Source: Croceicoccus sp. Ery15
GTDB taxonomy: Bacteria > Pseudomonadota > Alphaproteobacteria > Sphingomonadales > Sphingomonadaceae
DNA: 64,000 bases
NCBI RefSeq assembly: GCF_020985305.1
Contig: NZ_CP087588.1
Span: 620,001 to 684,000, forward strand
Reading direction: 5' to 3'
Shown here piece after piece: positions 1 to 8,287 of the stretch (positions are counted from its first letter, which is position 1; the number at the start of each line of letters is the position of its first letter). Both the position numbers and the translations under genes were made by a program. The notes below the pieces were generated by a model. The model saw only the letters and a program-made list of their open reading frames with translations, made no database searches and was not told where the DNA came from.

Positions 1-1103
1 GAATCGGCAAAGTCGAACACCAGGCGGCGGCGGTATTCCTGATCGTCGAACTGGCTGAAAACGCCCTTTACATACAGCTCGGTCGTATCGCCGACGCGGA
101 AATCGGCACCCAGTGTGGCCGACAGACGCTCGCGCTCGACGTCATAGTCGCGATATTCGAATTCCTCGGCATAAGGTGTGCCGTCGACATCGGTCCAGCT
201 GTCAGCCTCGATATTGTCGGTTTCGAACTTGCGCTTGTAATAGGATACGCCGCCCGAAATGCCGAAATCGTCGGTTATGCGCGTGGCGAAATCCAGGCTG
301 CCCTTGGGCGTTACCTCGTTGGCGTAATCGTTATAGCTGCCTTCCAGACGCGCGCTCCACAGGTCCTTTTCGCGGTCGAAGGCGCTGGTGGTCTCGATCT
401 CGACCGAACCGCCGATGGTATCGCCATCCATGTCGGGAGTCAGCGATTTCTTGACCGTGATCGATTCGATGATGTCGCTGCTGATCACGTCGAGCGCGAC
501 CGAACGCACATCGCTTTCGGGCGCGGGCAGGCGCACGCCGTTCAGCGAGGTCGAGTTGAGTTCGGGGTCAAGGCCGCGCACCGACACGAAACGGCCTTCG
601 CCCTGATCGTTCAGCACGTTGATGCCGGGCAGGCGGCGCAGCGATTCCGCCACGTTCTGGTCGGGAAACTGGCCGATGGCGTCGCGGGTCAGCACGTCGG
701 ACACCGTCTCGCCCGCCCGCTTGCGCGACAGTGCGCTGGCCTGGTTCGCCAGTTGGCCGACCACCAGGATAGAGCTGTCGGCGCTGCCCAGCGCGACGGT
801 TTGTATGACGGTGCCGGTTTCGGGCATGGTCACGCTGATCGTTTCGGTCGGCGCGCCGACATATTTCACTTCCAGCGTATAGGTGCCGGCGGGCACTTCG
901 GGAAAGCGGAACGAACCGTCGCGTTCGGACGAAACCGTGCGGCCCAGTTCAAGGATGGTGACCTGCGCGGCCTGGAGGGCGCGGGTGCCGGTCGCGTCGA
1001 CGACCGAACCGTCCAGTGTGCCCGCGGCAAAGGCCTGCGGCGAAGCGATAATAGCGGAAAGCGCGCTGCCGATTACCAGCGCGGTGCGGAATTTGCGGTT
1101 CAT
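1..1103 (-). CDS. TonB-dependent receptor, N-terminal part (runs off the window)
   Basis: Outer-membrane receptor that uses TonB energy to import a ligand not identifiable here. Reading the minus strand from the ATG at 1103 gives an uninterrupted frame to the window edge, about 367 codons. In order it shows a signal peptide ending near an AFA/AG site (about residue 28), a carboxypeptidase-regulatory-like beta domain (about residues 30-105, with a GSFRFPEVPAGTYTLEV segment), then a plug domain (about 125-245) with the motifs GQFPDQNVAESLRRLPG and SVRGLDPELN and a MDGDTIGGSVEIET segment, then the first barrel strands. This layout is that of the Xanthomonas/Caulobacter TonB receptor family, usually 800-1000 residues, so more than half the gene lies outside. 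The plus-strand frames here are antisense shadows. Ligand unknown. Confidence 0.9.
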   Translation of the reverse strand, partial: MNRKFRTALVIGSALSAIIASPQAFAAGTLDGSVVDATGTRALQAAQVTILELGRTVSSERDGSFRFPEVPAGTYTLEVKYVGAPTETISVTMPETGTVIQTVALGSADSSILVVGQLANQASALSRKRAGETVSDVLTRDAIGQFPDQNVAESLRRLPGINVLNDQGEGRFVSVRGLDPELNSTSLNGVRLPAPESDVRSVALDVISSDIIESITVKKSLTPDMDGDTIGGSVEIETTSAFDREKDLWSARLEGSYNDYANEVTPKGSLDFATRITDDFGISGGVSYYKRKFETDNIEADSWTDVDGTPYAEEFEYRDYDVERERLSATLGADFRVGDTTELYVKGVFSQFDDQEYRRRLVFDFAD

Positions 1104-1282
1104 AAAGCCCCCTGAAGGATAGCGGTTCGCAGGGGACTTGGCGCCCCTGTTGGCGCCGCTGGCTAGGGGCTGTTTGCGACGGTTACGCGACAGTTGCGTT
1201 TCAATTGCGTTACATTCGTTTCTTTTCAGTGCATAAATATTGCGAGAGGGCCGCAATGCGGCATTTGGCCCGGTCTATCGGC

Positions 1283-2083
1283 TTAACGAATGCGGAAATC
1301 CACGTCGGGATAGCCATGGCCTGCGGGCACACCGGTCCAGCTTTCGCTACCTTCATGGCGCACCACGGGCAGGATTTCGCGCACGGGGAACTGTTCGGCA
1401 CTGGCCTTCGCATCTGCAAAGCCGTGGCCCATGGCAAGCCGCATCAATGTCGCGCGCGTCGGGCCGACCATCTTGATCCGCCCTGCATCATTGTCGCCCA
1501 CCAGCGTCGATGCGCGCGCCCAGAAGGCGGCGGCATTCTCGGTCCTGTCGGGCGAGACTTCGGCGCCTGCCAGCGCGCGCACGACGTAAAACCGTGCGTC
1601 GAAGCGGCGGGCAAGGGTGATGCCCGCAGGCGGGCACCAGCGGGCAAAGGGCAATAGCGCATGGGCGTCGATCGCCCAGCCGCGATCGGCCAGCAGCGCA
1701 TCGAAAGGCGTGCCGTCCAGCATCTCGCGCCGGGCAGCGGCGATGTGATCGCAGGCGGCGGGGCCTGTCGTTTCGTCCGACCCTGCCAGCCCGCACAGCA
1801 GGCCGGTTTCCTCGAATGTCTCGCGTATCGCGGCAATGCGGGCGACCGCTTCGGCAGGCGGCAGGCTTGGCACTGCACTGGCGGCCAGCGCATGGTCCTG
1901 CGCCTCGACCCGCCCGCCGGGAAAGGCGATCATCCCGCCCGCAAAAGCCAGTTTCTCTGCCCGTTCGACCACGAGAATCTCGTCCGGTCCGCCATCGGGG
2001 GCAGGGCGCATCGCGATCAGCGTCGCGGCGGGGATCGCATCTTTCAGCCGGTCGGCAAGGTCGGGCCTGTCGTCAAGCTCCAT
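1283..2083 (-). CDS. NUDIX hydrolase
   Basis: Predicted diphosphate hydrolase of 266 residues acting on a nucleoside-diphosphate-X type substrate, in the cytoplasm. The NUDIX box is visible in split form: GGMIAFPGGRVEAQD, then about 20 residues, then AIRETFEETGLL, with the metal-binding RE..EE glutamates present. The long gap between the GG and REtfEE parts resembles the NUDT19/CoA-diphosphatase branch, so acyl-CoA or CoA is a possible substrate (inference). I chose the ATG at 2083 because it gives the first residues that look like protein (MELDDRPDLADRLKDAIPAA); an open frame runs further upstream only across the glutaredoxin gene in another frame. Last gene of the leuC-led minus-strand cluster, 14 bp after the glutaredoxin stop. 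Confidence 0.88.
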   Translation of the reverse strand: MELDDRPDLADRLKDAIPAATLIAMRPAPDGGPDEILVVERAEKLAFAGGMIAFPGGRVEAQDHALAASAVPSLPPAEAVARIAAIRETFEETGLLCGLAGSDETTGPAACDHIAAARREMLDGTPFDALLADRGWAIDAHALLPFARWCPPAGITLARRFDARFYVVRALAGAEVSPDRTENAAAFWARASTLVGDNDAGRIKMVGPTRATLMRLAMGHGFADAKASAEQFPVREILPVVRHEGSESWTGVPAGHGYPDVDFRIR

Positions 2084-2097
2084 CGACGGGCGGCCGT

Positions 2098-2427
2098 TTA
2101 TTCCGCCTTTGCGCAGCCCTGTTCGGTCATCAGCTGCTGCAATTCGCCGGCTTCGAACATTTCCATCATGATGTCGCTGCCGCCCACGAATTCGCCCTTT
2201 ACATAGAGCTGCGGGATCGTCGGCCATTCGGAATAGGCCTTGATGCCCTGGCGGATTTCCATGTCCTGCAGCACGTCGACCGAGCCATAGGCCACGCCGC
2301 AATGTTCAAGAATGGCGACCGCGCGGCTGGAAAATCCGCACTGGGGGAAAAGGGGCGTGCCCTTCATGAAAAGAACGACATCGTCCTTGGCGACGATATC
2401 CTGAATGCGGCTGTTGATGTCGGACAT
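2098..2427 (-). CDS. grxD: Monothiol glutaredoxin, Grx4/CGFS family
   Basis: Small [2Fe-2S] carrier of 109 residues involved in iron-sulfur cluster delivery and iron sensing. The single-cysteine active site CGFS is present in [11 protein letters not shown], after the MKGTP glutathione/cluster-binding lysine motif, and [19 protein letters not shown] carries the cis-proline and the glutathione-binding GG.D pattern. Full length for a single-domain monothiol glutaredoxin. It lies 36 bp downstream of bolA on the same strand, and BolA and CGFS glutaredoxins form a cluster-bridged heterodimer, so co-expression fits. Confidence 0.95.
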   Translation of the reverse strand: MSDINSRIQDIVAKDDVVLFMKGTPLFPQCGFSSRAVAILEHCGVAYGSVDVLQDMEIRQGIKAYSEWPTIPQLYVKGEFVGGSDIMMEMFEAGELQQLMTEQGCAKAE

Positions 2428-2463
2428 GTTCGATCCCGATAAAACTAGAATGTGTCGTGGCCC

Positions 2464-2697
2464 TCAGTTGGGAACCGCGGTCGTCAGTTGCAAGGCATGC
2501 AGTTCGCCGCCCATGCGCCCCCCAAGCGCATCGTAAACGGCCTTGTGCTGCTTTACCCGCGTCAACCCGGCGAAACTGGCGGATACGACATGGGCGGCAT
2601 AATGATCGCCGTCGCCCGCCAGATCGCGGATCGTGACGTCCGCGTCGGGAATCGCGGCGCGGATCAGGGACTCGATATCTTCGGCCTTCATCGCCAT
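2464..2697 (-). CDS. bolA: BolA family protein
   Basis: 77-residue BolA-type protein, expected to bind a monothiol glutaredoxin through a shared [2Fe-2S] cluster. The class II KH-like fold is recognisable from the pattern DGDHYAAHVVSASFAGLTRVKQHKAVYDAL and the following MGGELHALQL; the histidine in RVKQHKAVY is the conserved cluster ligand, and the H in GDHY corresponds to the variable-loop ligand position. A second in-frame ATG two codons in is equally possible. Directly upstream of grxD in the same operon, 6 bp after the DUF1476 gene, which supports the pairing. Confidence 0.93.
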   Translation of the reverse strand: MAMKAEDIESLIRAAIPDADVTIRDLAGDGDHYAAHVVSASFAGLTRVKQHKAVYDALGGRMGGELHALQLTTAVPN

Positions 2698-2703
2698 GGC
2701 AAA

Positions 2704-3027
2704 TCAGCTCTCGCTCATCAGCTGGCGGCGGGCCTCGACCATTTTTTCCTCAAGCGCGGCGCGCACCATCGCATCGTCGGCATCGACGCCCGCGCTGGTC
2801 AAATCGCCCAGCACCTTGCGGATCACGTCCTCGTCGCCCGCTTCCTCGAAATCGGCCTGCACGACCGCCTTGCGATAGGCCTCGGTCTCTACATCCGACA
2901 GGTTCATCAGTCCGGCGGCCCATTCGCCCACCAGACGGTTGCGCCGCGCGGTCACGCGGAACAGCATTTCCTCGTCCATGGCGGCCTTGGCTTCCTCGGC
3001 GCGGCGGCGGTCGTTGAAATCGGTCAT
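2704..3027 (-). CDS. DUF1476 protein, zeta-type F1-ATPase inhibitor
   Basis: 107-residue alphaproteobacterial protein of the DUF1476 family. Family members include the zeta subunit of Paracoccus, which inserts an N-terminal inhibitory helix into F1-ATPase to block ATP hydrolysis. The N-terminus (FNDRRRAEEAKAAMDEE) is helical and charged, as in zeta, and is followed by the conserved ARRNRLVGEWAA core and a C-terminal helical bundle ending MVEARRQLMSES. Length is as usual for the family. It is 44 bp after leuD and 6 bp before bolA. How strong inhibition is in this organism cannot be read from sequence, because the N-terminus varies between families. Confidence 0.9.
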   Translation of the reverse strand: MTDFNDRRRAEEAKAAMDEEMLFRVTARRNRLVGEWAAGLMNLSDVETEAYRKAVVQADFEEAGDEDVIRKVLGDLTSAGVDADDAMVRAALEEKMVEARRQLMSES

Positions 3028-3071
3028 CTGTCTAAGTCCCCTAAAAACCGTAATGTGAAAGCCGCTTGGGC

Positions 3072-3674
3072 CTAGGCCGCGATGTCGCGCGGGCCGGAAA
3101 GAAAGGAAAGTTCGCCCGCGGCCTTCGCCTCATACGCGGAAATCGCGTCCTGCCGCGCCATGGTCAGCCCCACCTCGTCCAGACCTTCCAGCAGGCAATG
3201 GCGGCGGAACGGATCGATTTCAAAGGTGAAACGGTCCTGAAACGGGGTGGTGACGGTGCAATGTTCCAGATCGATGGCAATCTCGTCGGTTTGGGCCACT
3301 TCCATCAGCCGGTCGACCTGATCCTGCGGCAGCACGACGGTCAGAATGCCGTTCTTGAACGCATTGCCCGAAAAAATGTCGGAAAAGCTGGGTGCGATCA
3401 CGGCGGTGATGCCCATGTCCAGCAGCGCCCATGCGGCATGTTCACGGCTGGAGCCGCAGCCGAAATTATCGCCCGCGATCAGGATCGGCGCGCCCGCATT
3501 GCGCGGATCGTCGAACACATTGCCGGGTTTCGCCCGCACCGTTTCGAACGCGCCTTCGCCCAGCCCCTCGCGCGTGATGGTCTTGAGCCAGCGCGCGGGG
3601 ATGATCACGTCGGTATCGACGTTCTTCGCACCGAACGGGATGGCCCGCCCTTCGATCGTGTCAATCTTGTCCAT
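3072..3674 (-). CDS. leuD: 3-isopropylmalate dehydratase small subunit
   Basis: Small subunit (200 residues) of the LeuCD isomerase that converts 2-isopropylmalate to 3-isopropylmalate in leucine synthesis. Typical features: [14 protein letters not shown] near the start, [17 protein letters not shown] (the GCGSSREHA substrate loop), and [20 protein letters not shown]. The ATG at 3674 ([15 protein letters not shown]) matches the family start; an upstream in-frame ATG at 3728 would add 18 unrelated residues. Its partner leuC is upstream in the same cluster, separated by two small genes. Confidence 0.95.
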   Translation of the reverse strand: MDKIDTIEGRAIPFGAKNVDTDVIIPARWLKTITREGLGEGAFETVRAKPGNVFDDPRNAGAPILIAGDNFGCGSSREHAAWALLDMGITAVIAPSFSDIFSGNAFKNGILTVVLPQDQVDRLMEVAQTDEIAIDLEHCTVTTPFQDRFTFEIDPFRRHCLLEGLDEVGLTMARQDAISAYEAKAAGELSFLSGPRDIAA

Positions 3675-3724
3675 GCAAAGGCCTATATGGCGAAGGGGCA
3701 CGCGGCTCAACGCCGGAATGCCCT

Positions 3725-3895
3725 TCAATCGGTTTCGGGGTTCTCGCCTGTCGGCACGGTGGGGGCGGGCTTGCCCTTTTGCTTGGCCCGTTCCATCCGG
3801 CGCGAGGCATACATCACCGCCGCTGCCAGCGCCGCCGATCCGATGGCGGCCCCCGCCATCGCGGCTTTCGAAGTCCAGTTCTTGTCGTCGCTCAT
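3725..3895 (-). CDS. Small single-pass membrane protein, 56 residues
   Basis: Short gene on the minus strand between the glycosylase and leuD. It reads [19 protein letters not shown], continues through an alanine-rich hydrophobic helix to about residue 30, then a basic [12 protein letters not shown] stretch and an acidic tail ending NPETD. That is one predicted membrane segment with a positively charged cytoplasmic side. No known family recognised. It has a good start and a TGA stop at 3725-3727, and codon choice matches its neighbours. Its place in the leu cluster suggests co-transcription only. Confidence 0.7.
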   Translation of the reverse strand: MSDDKNWTSKAAMAGAAIGSAALAAAVMYASRRMERAKQKGKPAPTVPTGENPETD

Positions 3896-4020
3896 ACCGT
3901 TGCTCGGTCTTTCTCTATCCGGTTCAGGCCCTCTCGGCCCCGGCCATCCGGCAGCGGGGCCAACCCTTCTGCCCTATCTGACCAGCGCCCGCCGAAAGGC
4001 AAGGGCGCGCGGGCGATTAT

Positions 4021-4569
4021 TCACCGCTCCAGCCATTGTTTCAGCACCATCCAGCGCATCTGCTTGTCGTGCGGGGTGATCGCGCAATAGGCGGGGCTGG
4101 ACGAAGGCAGGTCGACCAGCGCGACGCGACCGTCACCCGCCATCAGCCTGCGCCCGATCCGCGCCGCCGCACTGCCGTTAAAGGCGATGGCGCGCAGGGC
4201 AGGCAATGTCGCCGCCAGTCCGGCCAGATCGGTCGGCTCCACATTGCGCAAGGCGGTATCCAGACTGCCGCGCCGCGACCCGCTGGCGGCCACGTCCCAC
4301 AGCCCGATGCCGCGCGACAACAGCGCCCTCAGCCGATCGTCATAGGGCAGGGCGGGCAATTCCGGCATGTCCGCCGCCGCGCCCAGCAAATGCCAGAACC
4401 GGTTGCGCGGATGCGCGTAATACCGCCCCGCCACCAGCGAGGCATCGCCCGGCAGGTTGCCGCAAATCAGCAACCGCGTGCGCGCATCGGCAACGGGCGC
4501 GAACCCGCGTTTCAGCGGTGCGTCCGGACAGGCACCGGCATTCGGCGTTCCGCCGGCGTCCGCGCGCAC
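4021..4569 (-). CDS. DNA-deoxyinosine glycosylase (hypoxanthine-DNA glycosylase family)
   Basis: Member of the uracil-DNA-glycosylase superfamily, family 6-like, expected to remove hypoxanthine from deaminated DNA. Key motifs: LLICGNLPGDASL (motif 1), followed by the hallmark GRYYAHPRNRFW, and the C-terminal motif LPSSSPAYCAITPHDK, which carries the SSSPA DNA-binding loop. No ATG fits, because an ATG-headed frame would begin inside leuC. The GTG at 4569 lies 7 nt after the leuC stop and gives 182 residues, close to the family length of about 160-180, so I used it. Translational coupling to leuC is likely. Confidence 0.82.
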   Translation of the reverse strand: MRADAGGTPNAGACPDAPLKRGFAPVADARTRLLICGNLPGDASLVAGRYYAHPRNRFWHLLGAAADMPELPALPYDDRLRALLSRGIGLWDVAASGSRRGSLDTALRNVEPTDLAGLAATLPALRAIAFNGSAAARIGRRLMAGDGRVALVDLPSSSPAYCAITPHDKQMRWMVLKQWLER

Positions 4570-4576
4570 CGCCCGA

Positions 4577-6025
4577 TCAGGCCGGTTCCGGCTCTGCCAC
4601 GCCCAGCGTCCGCACATCGGTCAGGCGGCCGGTCACCGCCGCTGCCGCCGCCATGGCGGGGCTGACCAGATGGGTGCGCGCGCCCGGTCCCTGCCTTCCG
4701 ACGAAATTGCGGTTGGAGGTCGATGCGCAGCGTTCGCCGGACGGCACCTTGTCGGGGTTCATGCCCAGACAGGCCGAACAACCCGGTTCGCGCCATTCAA
4801 GGCCCGCGTCGGTGAAAATCCTGTCCAGCCCCTCGGCCTCGGCCTGCATTTTCACAAGGCCCGATCCGGGGACGACGATGGCCCAAGTGACATTATCGGC
4901 CTTCTTGCGCCCCTTCAGCACGGCGGCGGCGGCGCGCAGATCCTCTATCCGGCTGTTGGTGCACGAACCGATAAACACGTTCTGGACTTCGATATCGGTC
5001 ATCTTCATGCCCGGCTCCAGCCCCATATAGTCCAGGCTGGCCTGCGCCGCGGCCTGTTTCGACGGGTCGGCAAAACCGGCGGGATCGGGCACTACGCCAG
5101 TGATCGCCACCGTGTCTTCGGGACTGGTGCCCCATGTGACGGTGGGCTGGATATCGGCGGCGTCGATCACCACCGTCTTGTCGAACACCGCGCCCTCGTC
5201 GGTGGGCAGCGTCTTCCACCACGCCAGCGCCTTGTCCCAGTCGGCACCCTTGGGCGCCATCGGCCGGCCTTTCAGATAGGCATAGGTCTTGTCGTCGGGC
5301 GCGATCAGACCGGCACGCGCGCCGCCCTCGATCGCCATGTTGCATACGGTCAGGCGGCTTTCGATGCTCATGTCCTGAAACACCTTGCCGCGATATTCCA
5401 CGACATGGCCGGTGCCGCCCGCCGTGCCGGTCACGCCGATCACATGCATGACGACATCCTTGGCAGTGACGCCGGGGGCCAGTTCGCCCTCTACCCGCAC
5501 TTCCATCGTTTTCGACGGTTTCAGCAGCAGCGTCTGGGTCGCCAGCACATGCTCCACCTCGGACGTGCCGATGCCGAACGCCAGCGCGCCCAGGCCGCCA
5601 TGCGACGCCGTATGCGAGTCGCCGCAAACGATGGTCGCGCCCGGCAGCGAGAAGCCCTGCTCGGGGCCTACGACATGGACGATGCCCTGTTCCGCGTCGG
5701 CATCGCCGATATAGCGGATACCGAAGGCGGGGGCATTCGCCTCAAGCGCGGCAAGCTGCTGCGCGCTGGCGGGATCGGCAATGGGAATGCGGTTACCGGC
5801 TGCATCGCGGCGCGCGGTAGTGGGCAGGTTGTGATCGGGCACTGCCAGCGTCAGATCGGGGCGGCGCACGGTGCGTCCTGCCAGCCGTAGCGCCTCGAAC
5901 GCCTGCGGGCTCGTCACCTCGTGCACAAGGTGGCGGTCGATATAGACAAGGCAGGTGCCGTCGTCGCGGCGTTCCACGACATGGGCGTCAAAGATCTTTT
6001 CGTAGAGTGTGCGTGCTTTGGTCAT
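4577..6025 (-). CDS. leuC: 3-isopropylmalate dehydratase large subunit
   Basis: Large [4Fe-4S] subunit (482 residues) of isopropylmalate isomerase, leucine biosynthesis. The three cluster cysteines are visible: [14 protein letters not shown] and [11 protein letters not shown]. Other family motifs include [20 protein letters not shown] and the GGARAG segment. The ATG at 6025 gives the standard start [15 protein letters not shown]; 23 further residues upstream in frame are not family-like. It heads the minus-strand cluster that ends with the NUDIX gene at 1283. Confidence 0.96.
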   Translation of the reverse strand: MTKARTLYEKIFDAHVVERRDDGTCLVYIDRHLVHEVTSPQAFEALRLAGRTVRRPDLTLAVPDHNLPTTARRDAAGNRIPIADPASAQQLAALEANAPAFGIRYIGDADAEQGIVHVVGPEQGFSLPGATIVCGDSHTASHGGLGALAFGIGTSEVEHVLATQTLLLKPSKTMEVRVEGELAPGVTAKDVVMHVIGVTGTAGGTGHVVEYRGKVFQDMSIESRLTVCNMAIEGGARAGLIAPDDKTYAYLKGRPMAPKGADWDKALAWWKTLPTDEGAVFDKTVVIDAADIQPTVTWGTSPEDTVAITGVVPDPAGFADPSKQAAAQASLDYMGLEPGMKMTDIEVQNVFIGSCTNSRIEDLRAAAAVLKGRKKADNVTWAIVVPGSGLVKMQAEAEGLDRIFTDAGLEWREPGCSACLGMNPDKVPSGERCASTSNRNFVGRQGPGARTHLVSPAMAAAAAVTGRLTDVRTLGVAEPEPA

Positions 6026-6080
6026 GATGCATGCGCGATTAGGCGCGACCGCCGCGCAATTCAAGCGCGACGGTCGTGCT

Positions 6081-6107
6081 TGCCCGCGCAACATTCGTGC
6101 GCGGGCA
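6081..6107. repeat. Perfect 10-bp hairpin upstream of leuC
   Basis: The arms TGCCCGCGCA (6081-6090) and TGCGCGGGCA (6098-6107) are exact reverse complements around a 7-nt loop. The hairpin sits between the stop of the secreted protein at 6122 and the leuC start at 6025. It has no run of T on either side, so it is not a classical intrinsic terminator. It could be a transcript-end stabiliser for the upstream gene or part of the leuC leader. I found no leucine-rich leader peptide. Confidence 0.45.
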
Positions 6108-6121
6108 ATCGGGGGCGGGGA

Positions 6122-6499
6122 TCAGCCGCGATGCCTGTCGCGGTCGCGCTGTTCGGAGCGCAGCGACCATTCGATCCGGTCGATCTTTTTCGACAGCGTG
6201 GCGACCTCCTGCCGGTTCAGCCCGTTTCGCGCATAATTGCGGTAAAGCCGCTGCAGATCACCGGTATCGCGGCGCAGCGCATTGGCTTCCTTGCGGCTGA
6301 TGGACCGGTTGCGTTCGGCGCGGTCGATCCGGTTGTCCAACTGCGCGATATCGCTGCGCAGCGATCCGCGATCGTCGACCTGCTTGCTATAGCGCGGTGC
6401 ATCCCTGTCATGCGCCGCCGCCATTGCGGGCACGGGGGTCAGCGCGGCCATGCCCAGCACGGCGATCGCGGGGGTGAGGATCGTGGCAAACTTACGCAT
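6122..6499 (-). CDS. Secreted coiled-coil protein, unknown function
   Basis: 125-residue protein with a clear signal peptide (MRKFATILTPAIAVLGMAAL, cleavage near AMA-AAHD at about residue 28), so periplasmic. The mature part is almost entirely charged and helical, with repeated D-x2-R/ID-x2-E patterns (SDIAQLDNRIDRAERN, LSKKIDRIEWSLRSEQ) and an Arg/Asp/His-rich tail. It resembles the small secreted proteins common in sphingomonads, but no named family was recognised. It ends 97 bp upstream of the leuC start on the same strand. Confidence 0.75.
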   Translation of the reverse strand: MRKFATILTPAIAVLGMAALTPVPAMAAAHDRDAPRYSKQVDDRGSLRSDIAQLDNRIDRAERNRSISRKEANALRRDTGDLQRLYRNYARNGLNRQEVATLSKKIDRIEWSLRSEQRDRDRHRG

Positions 6500-6672
6500 A
6501 ACGGCACTCCTTGTGTGTCATTTTCCGGGTCGGGAGCATCTTTCATCCGATGCGTCCTGTGCATTCAGAAATAGTCATGCGAAAATGAACGGCGGAGAAA
6601 CCGACTGCATCGAAAAGCATCTGGATTGTAAGAGTTTGTCGCAAATCCGCGGGCCGGTGCTATAGGGCGAGC

Positions 6673-7203
6673 ATGACGATCGTTTACGCCGTGCTGATCA
6701 CTCTGGCCGCTTGCGCCGCGATGGAAGGCGTTGCCTGGGCGAGCCATAGATATATCATGCACGGATGGGGTTGGGGCTGGCACCGCGACCATCACGAACG
6801 GCACGACAATTTCCTTGAAAAGAACGATCTTTACGCGCTGGTCGGCGCGGCGATGAGCATTTCGATGTTCGCGCTGGGCAGCCCGCTGGTGATGGGCGAC
6901 CTGCTGGGCATGGCCGCATGGTGGCCCGCGACATGGATCGGGCTGGGCATATTATTATATGGCGTGATCTACACGCTGGTGCACGACGGCCTCGTTCACC
7001 AGCGCTGGTTCCGCTATGTCCCGCGCGGCGGCTATCTGAAGCGGCTAGTACAGGCACATCACCTGCATCACGCAACACAGTCAAAGGAAGGCGGCGTCAG
7101 CTTCGGCTTCGTCATCGCCCGCGATCCCGCCGCGCTAAAGCGCGACCTGCGCGCGCAGCGGGAGGCGGGAACCGCGGTGCTGCGAGAGGGTGCGGGGGTT
7201 TAG
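6673..7203 (+). CDS. crtZ: Beta-carotene 3-hydroxylase
   Basis: Integral membrane di-iron hydroxylase (176 residues) that adds the 3- and 3'-hydroxyls to beta-ionone rings, giving zeaxanthin from beta-carotene. The histidine clusters of the fatty-acid-hydroxylase superfamily are all there: HRYIMHG, HRDHHERH, HDGLVHQRW and HHLHHA. Hydrophobic segments lie at about residues 1-20, 55-75 and 85-105. Length matches CrtZ. No other crt gene is in the window, so the rest of the pathway must be elsewhere. The gene faces away from the minus-strand gene to its left. Confidence 0.95.
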   Translation: MTIVYAVLITLAACAAMEGVAWASHRYIMHGWGWGWHRDHHERHDNFLEKNDLYALVGAAMSISMFALGSPLVMGDLLGMAAWWPATWIGLGILLYGVIYTLVHDGLVHQRWFRYVPRGGYLKRLVQAHHLHHATQSKEGGVSFGFVIARDPAALKRDLRAQREAGTAVLREGAGV

Positions 7204-7252
7204 GCTTCCGCAGGTTGGTCAGGCCAGCCAGCGATCCGGTGCAGTCATTCCT

Positions 7253-7819
7253 TTACCAAATGTCTTCGGGTTTCTGCACCTCGTTCCGTTCGAGAACTTC
7301 CAGATAACAATCAAGATTGGCGGAAATTTTTTCGAGAACTTTTGGAAAATAGGGAACCAGATCCGTAAATTGTTCAAAACCAGCGGGAGGTCCGCTGTGG
7401 TAGAACCGGCAATACTCAAATAATTCTGATCGTTCATTGGACGTCAAGTGTTCGAGTGGATCGCTATTGTTGTAGTCGTGTAAAATCGATAGATGAATGA
7501 ACGCGCATCCGAATTTGTAAACATTTTGCGCCCAACCTTGTAGATTGCGTGCAAAATCTACCAATTCTCTGTCAGTCACCTTTGCTCGTGACCCTTCACG
7601 CGTCCATTTTTCGCCATTCACTAACGCGTCAATCAAGAGATTTCGGCGCTCAAGGGGCTGGGCAATCAGATAGATAGATCGGACCATGGAATCGAGTTCT
7701 TGCCGGAGGACGGCCACCATTTGACCGGCCAGCTTGGCATCCGCCAACAGTTGCATCGCCTTACCATGCTCTGACGAGCGATCTCTTATAGCTCGAATAA
7801 GCCGGTCGCGATTGGACAT
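7253..7819 (-). CDS. Hypothetical protein, 188 residues, low-GC gene
   Basis: Unrecognised soluble, helical protein. The ATG at 7819 (MSNRDRLIRAIRDRSSEHG) is used because it falls just after the chorismate mutase stop at 7824; a longer frame to 7852 would overlap that gene. The protein has no signal peptide and no membrane segments. It contains WAQNVYKFGCAFIHLSILHDY and FEYCRFYHSGPPAGFEQ, with several histidines and aromatic residues. Its codons are visibly richer in A and T than those of both neighbours, which suggests relatively recent acquisition. It may be co-transcribed with the chorismate mutase. Confidence 0.72.
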   Translation of the reverse strand: MSNRDRLIRAIRDRSSEHGKAMQLLADAKLAGQMVAVLRQELDSMVRSIYLIAQPLERRNLLIDALVNGEKWTREGSRAKVTDRELVDFARNLQGWAQNVYKFGCAFIHLSILHDYNNSDPLEHLTSNERSELFEYCRFYHSGPPAGFEQFTDLVPYFPKVLEKISANLDCYLEVLERNEVQKPEDIW

Positions 7820-7823
7820 ACAC

Positions 7824-8150
7824 TCACCCCTTCGCCGCGGCAGCCTGTTCATGGTGCCGGATCACCTCGTCGATCACGAAGCGCAGGAATTTTTCCGAAA
7901 ACTCGGGGTCCAGATCGGCCTCCACGGCAAGCGCGCGCAGCCGTTCGATCTGGCGCTGTTCGCGGTTCGGGTCGGCGGGGGGAAGGGCGGCCTTTGCCTT
8001 GTACTCGCCCACCGCCTGCGTGATGCGAAAGCGTTCGGCCAGCATGTGGATCAGCGCGGCATCGATATTGTCGATGCTCTTGCGAAAGGCGGCCAGCACC
8101 GCATCAGGTGCGGGGGCTGCCGGGTGTGCAGGGCTAGTGTCGTCGCTCAT
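7824..8150 (-). CDS. Chorismate mutase, AroQ type
   Basis: 108-residue all-helical mutase converting chorismate to prephenate for phenylalanine and tyrosine. The AroQ pattern is visible: RKSIDNIDAALIHMLAERF (helix 1, with arginine and the ID..L..LL.ER motif), VGEYKAKAALP (catalytic lysine) and DPNREQRQIERL. No regulatory domain, signal peptide or fused dehydratase. A 20-residue Ala/Pro-rich N-terminal extension precedes the domain. It is divergent from the polyprenyl synthase gene, with 137 bp between the starts. Confidence 0.92.
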   Translation of the reverse strand: MSDDTSPAHPAAPAPDAVLAAFRKSIDNIDAALIHMLAERFRITQAVGEYKAKAALPPADPNREQRQIERLRALAVEADLDPEFSEKFLRFVIDEVIRHHEQAAAAKG

Positions 8151-8287
8151 AATGACCGGCCCTATAATGGGGCGGGCGCTTCAGGCAAATTTTTTGCGCA
8201 AATACCCGCCCGTACGCATCTTTCGGAACGTGCGGGCGCCAAACTTGGTGCTTGCCATCAGGGCCTTGGGACCACTAGGGAGGCGCC

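Noticed and set aside
113..1122. Several plus-strand open frames over the TonB receptor
   Set aside because: They are antisense frames of a GC-rich gene; composition is Arg/Ser/Pro-rich and no family is seen, whereas the minus strand gives a receptor.
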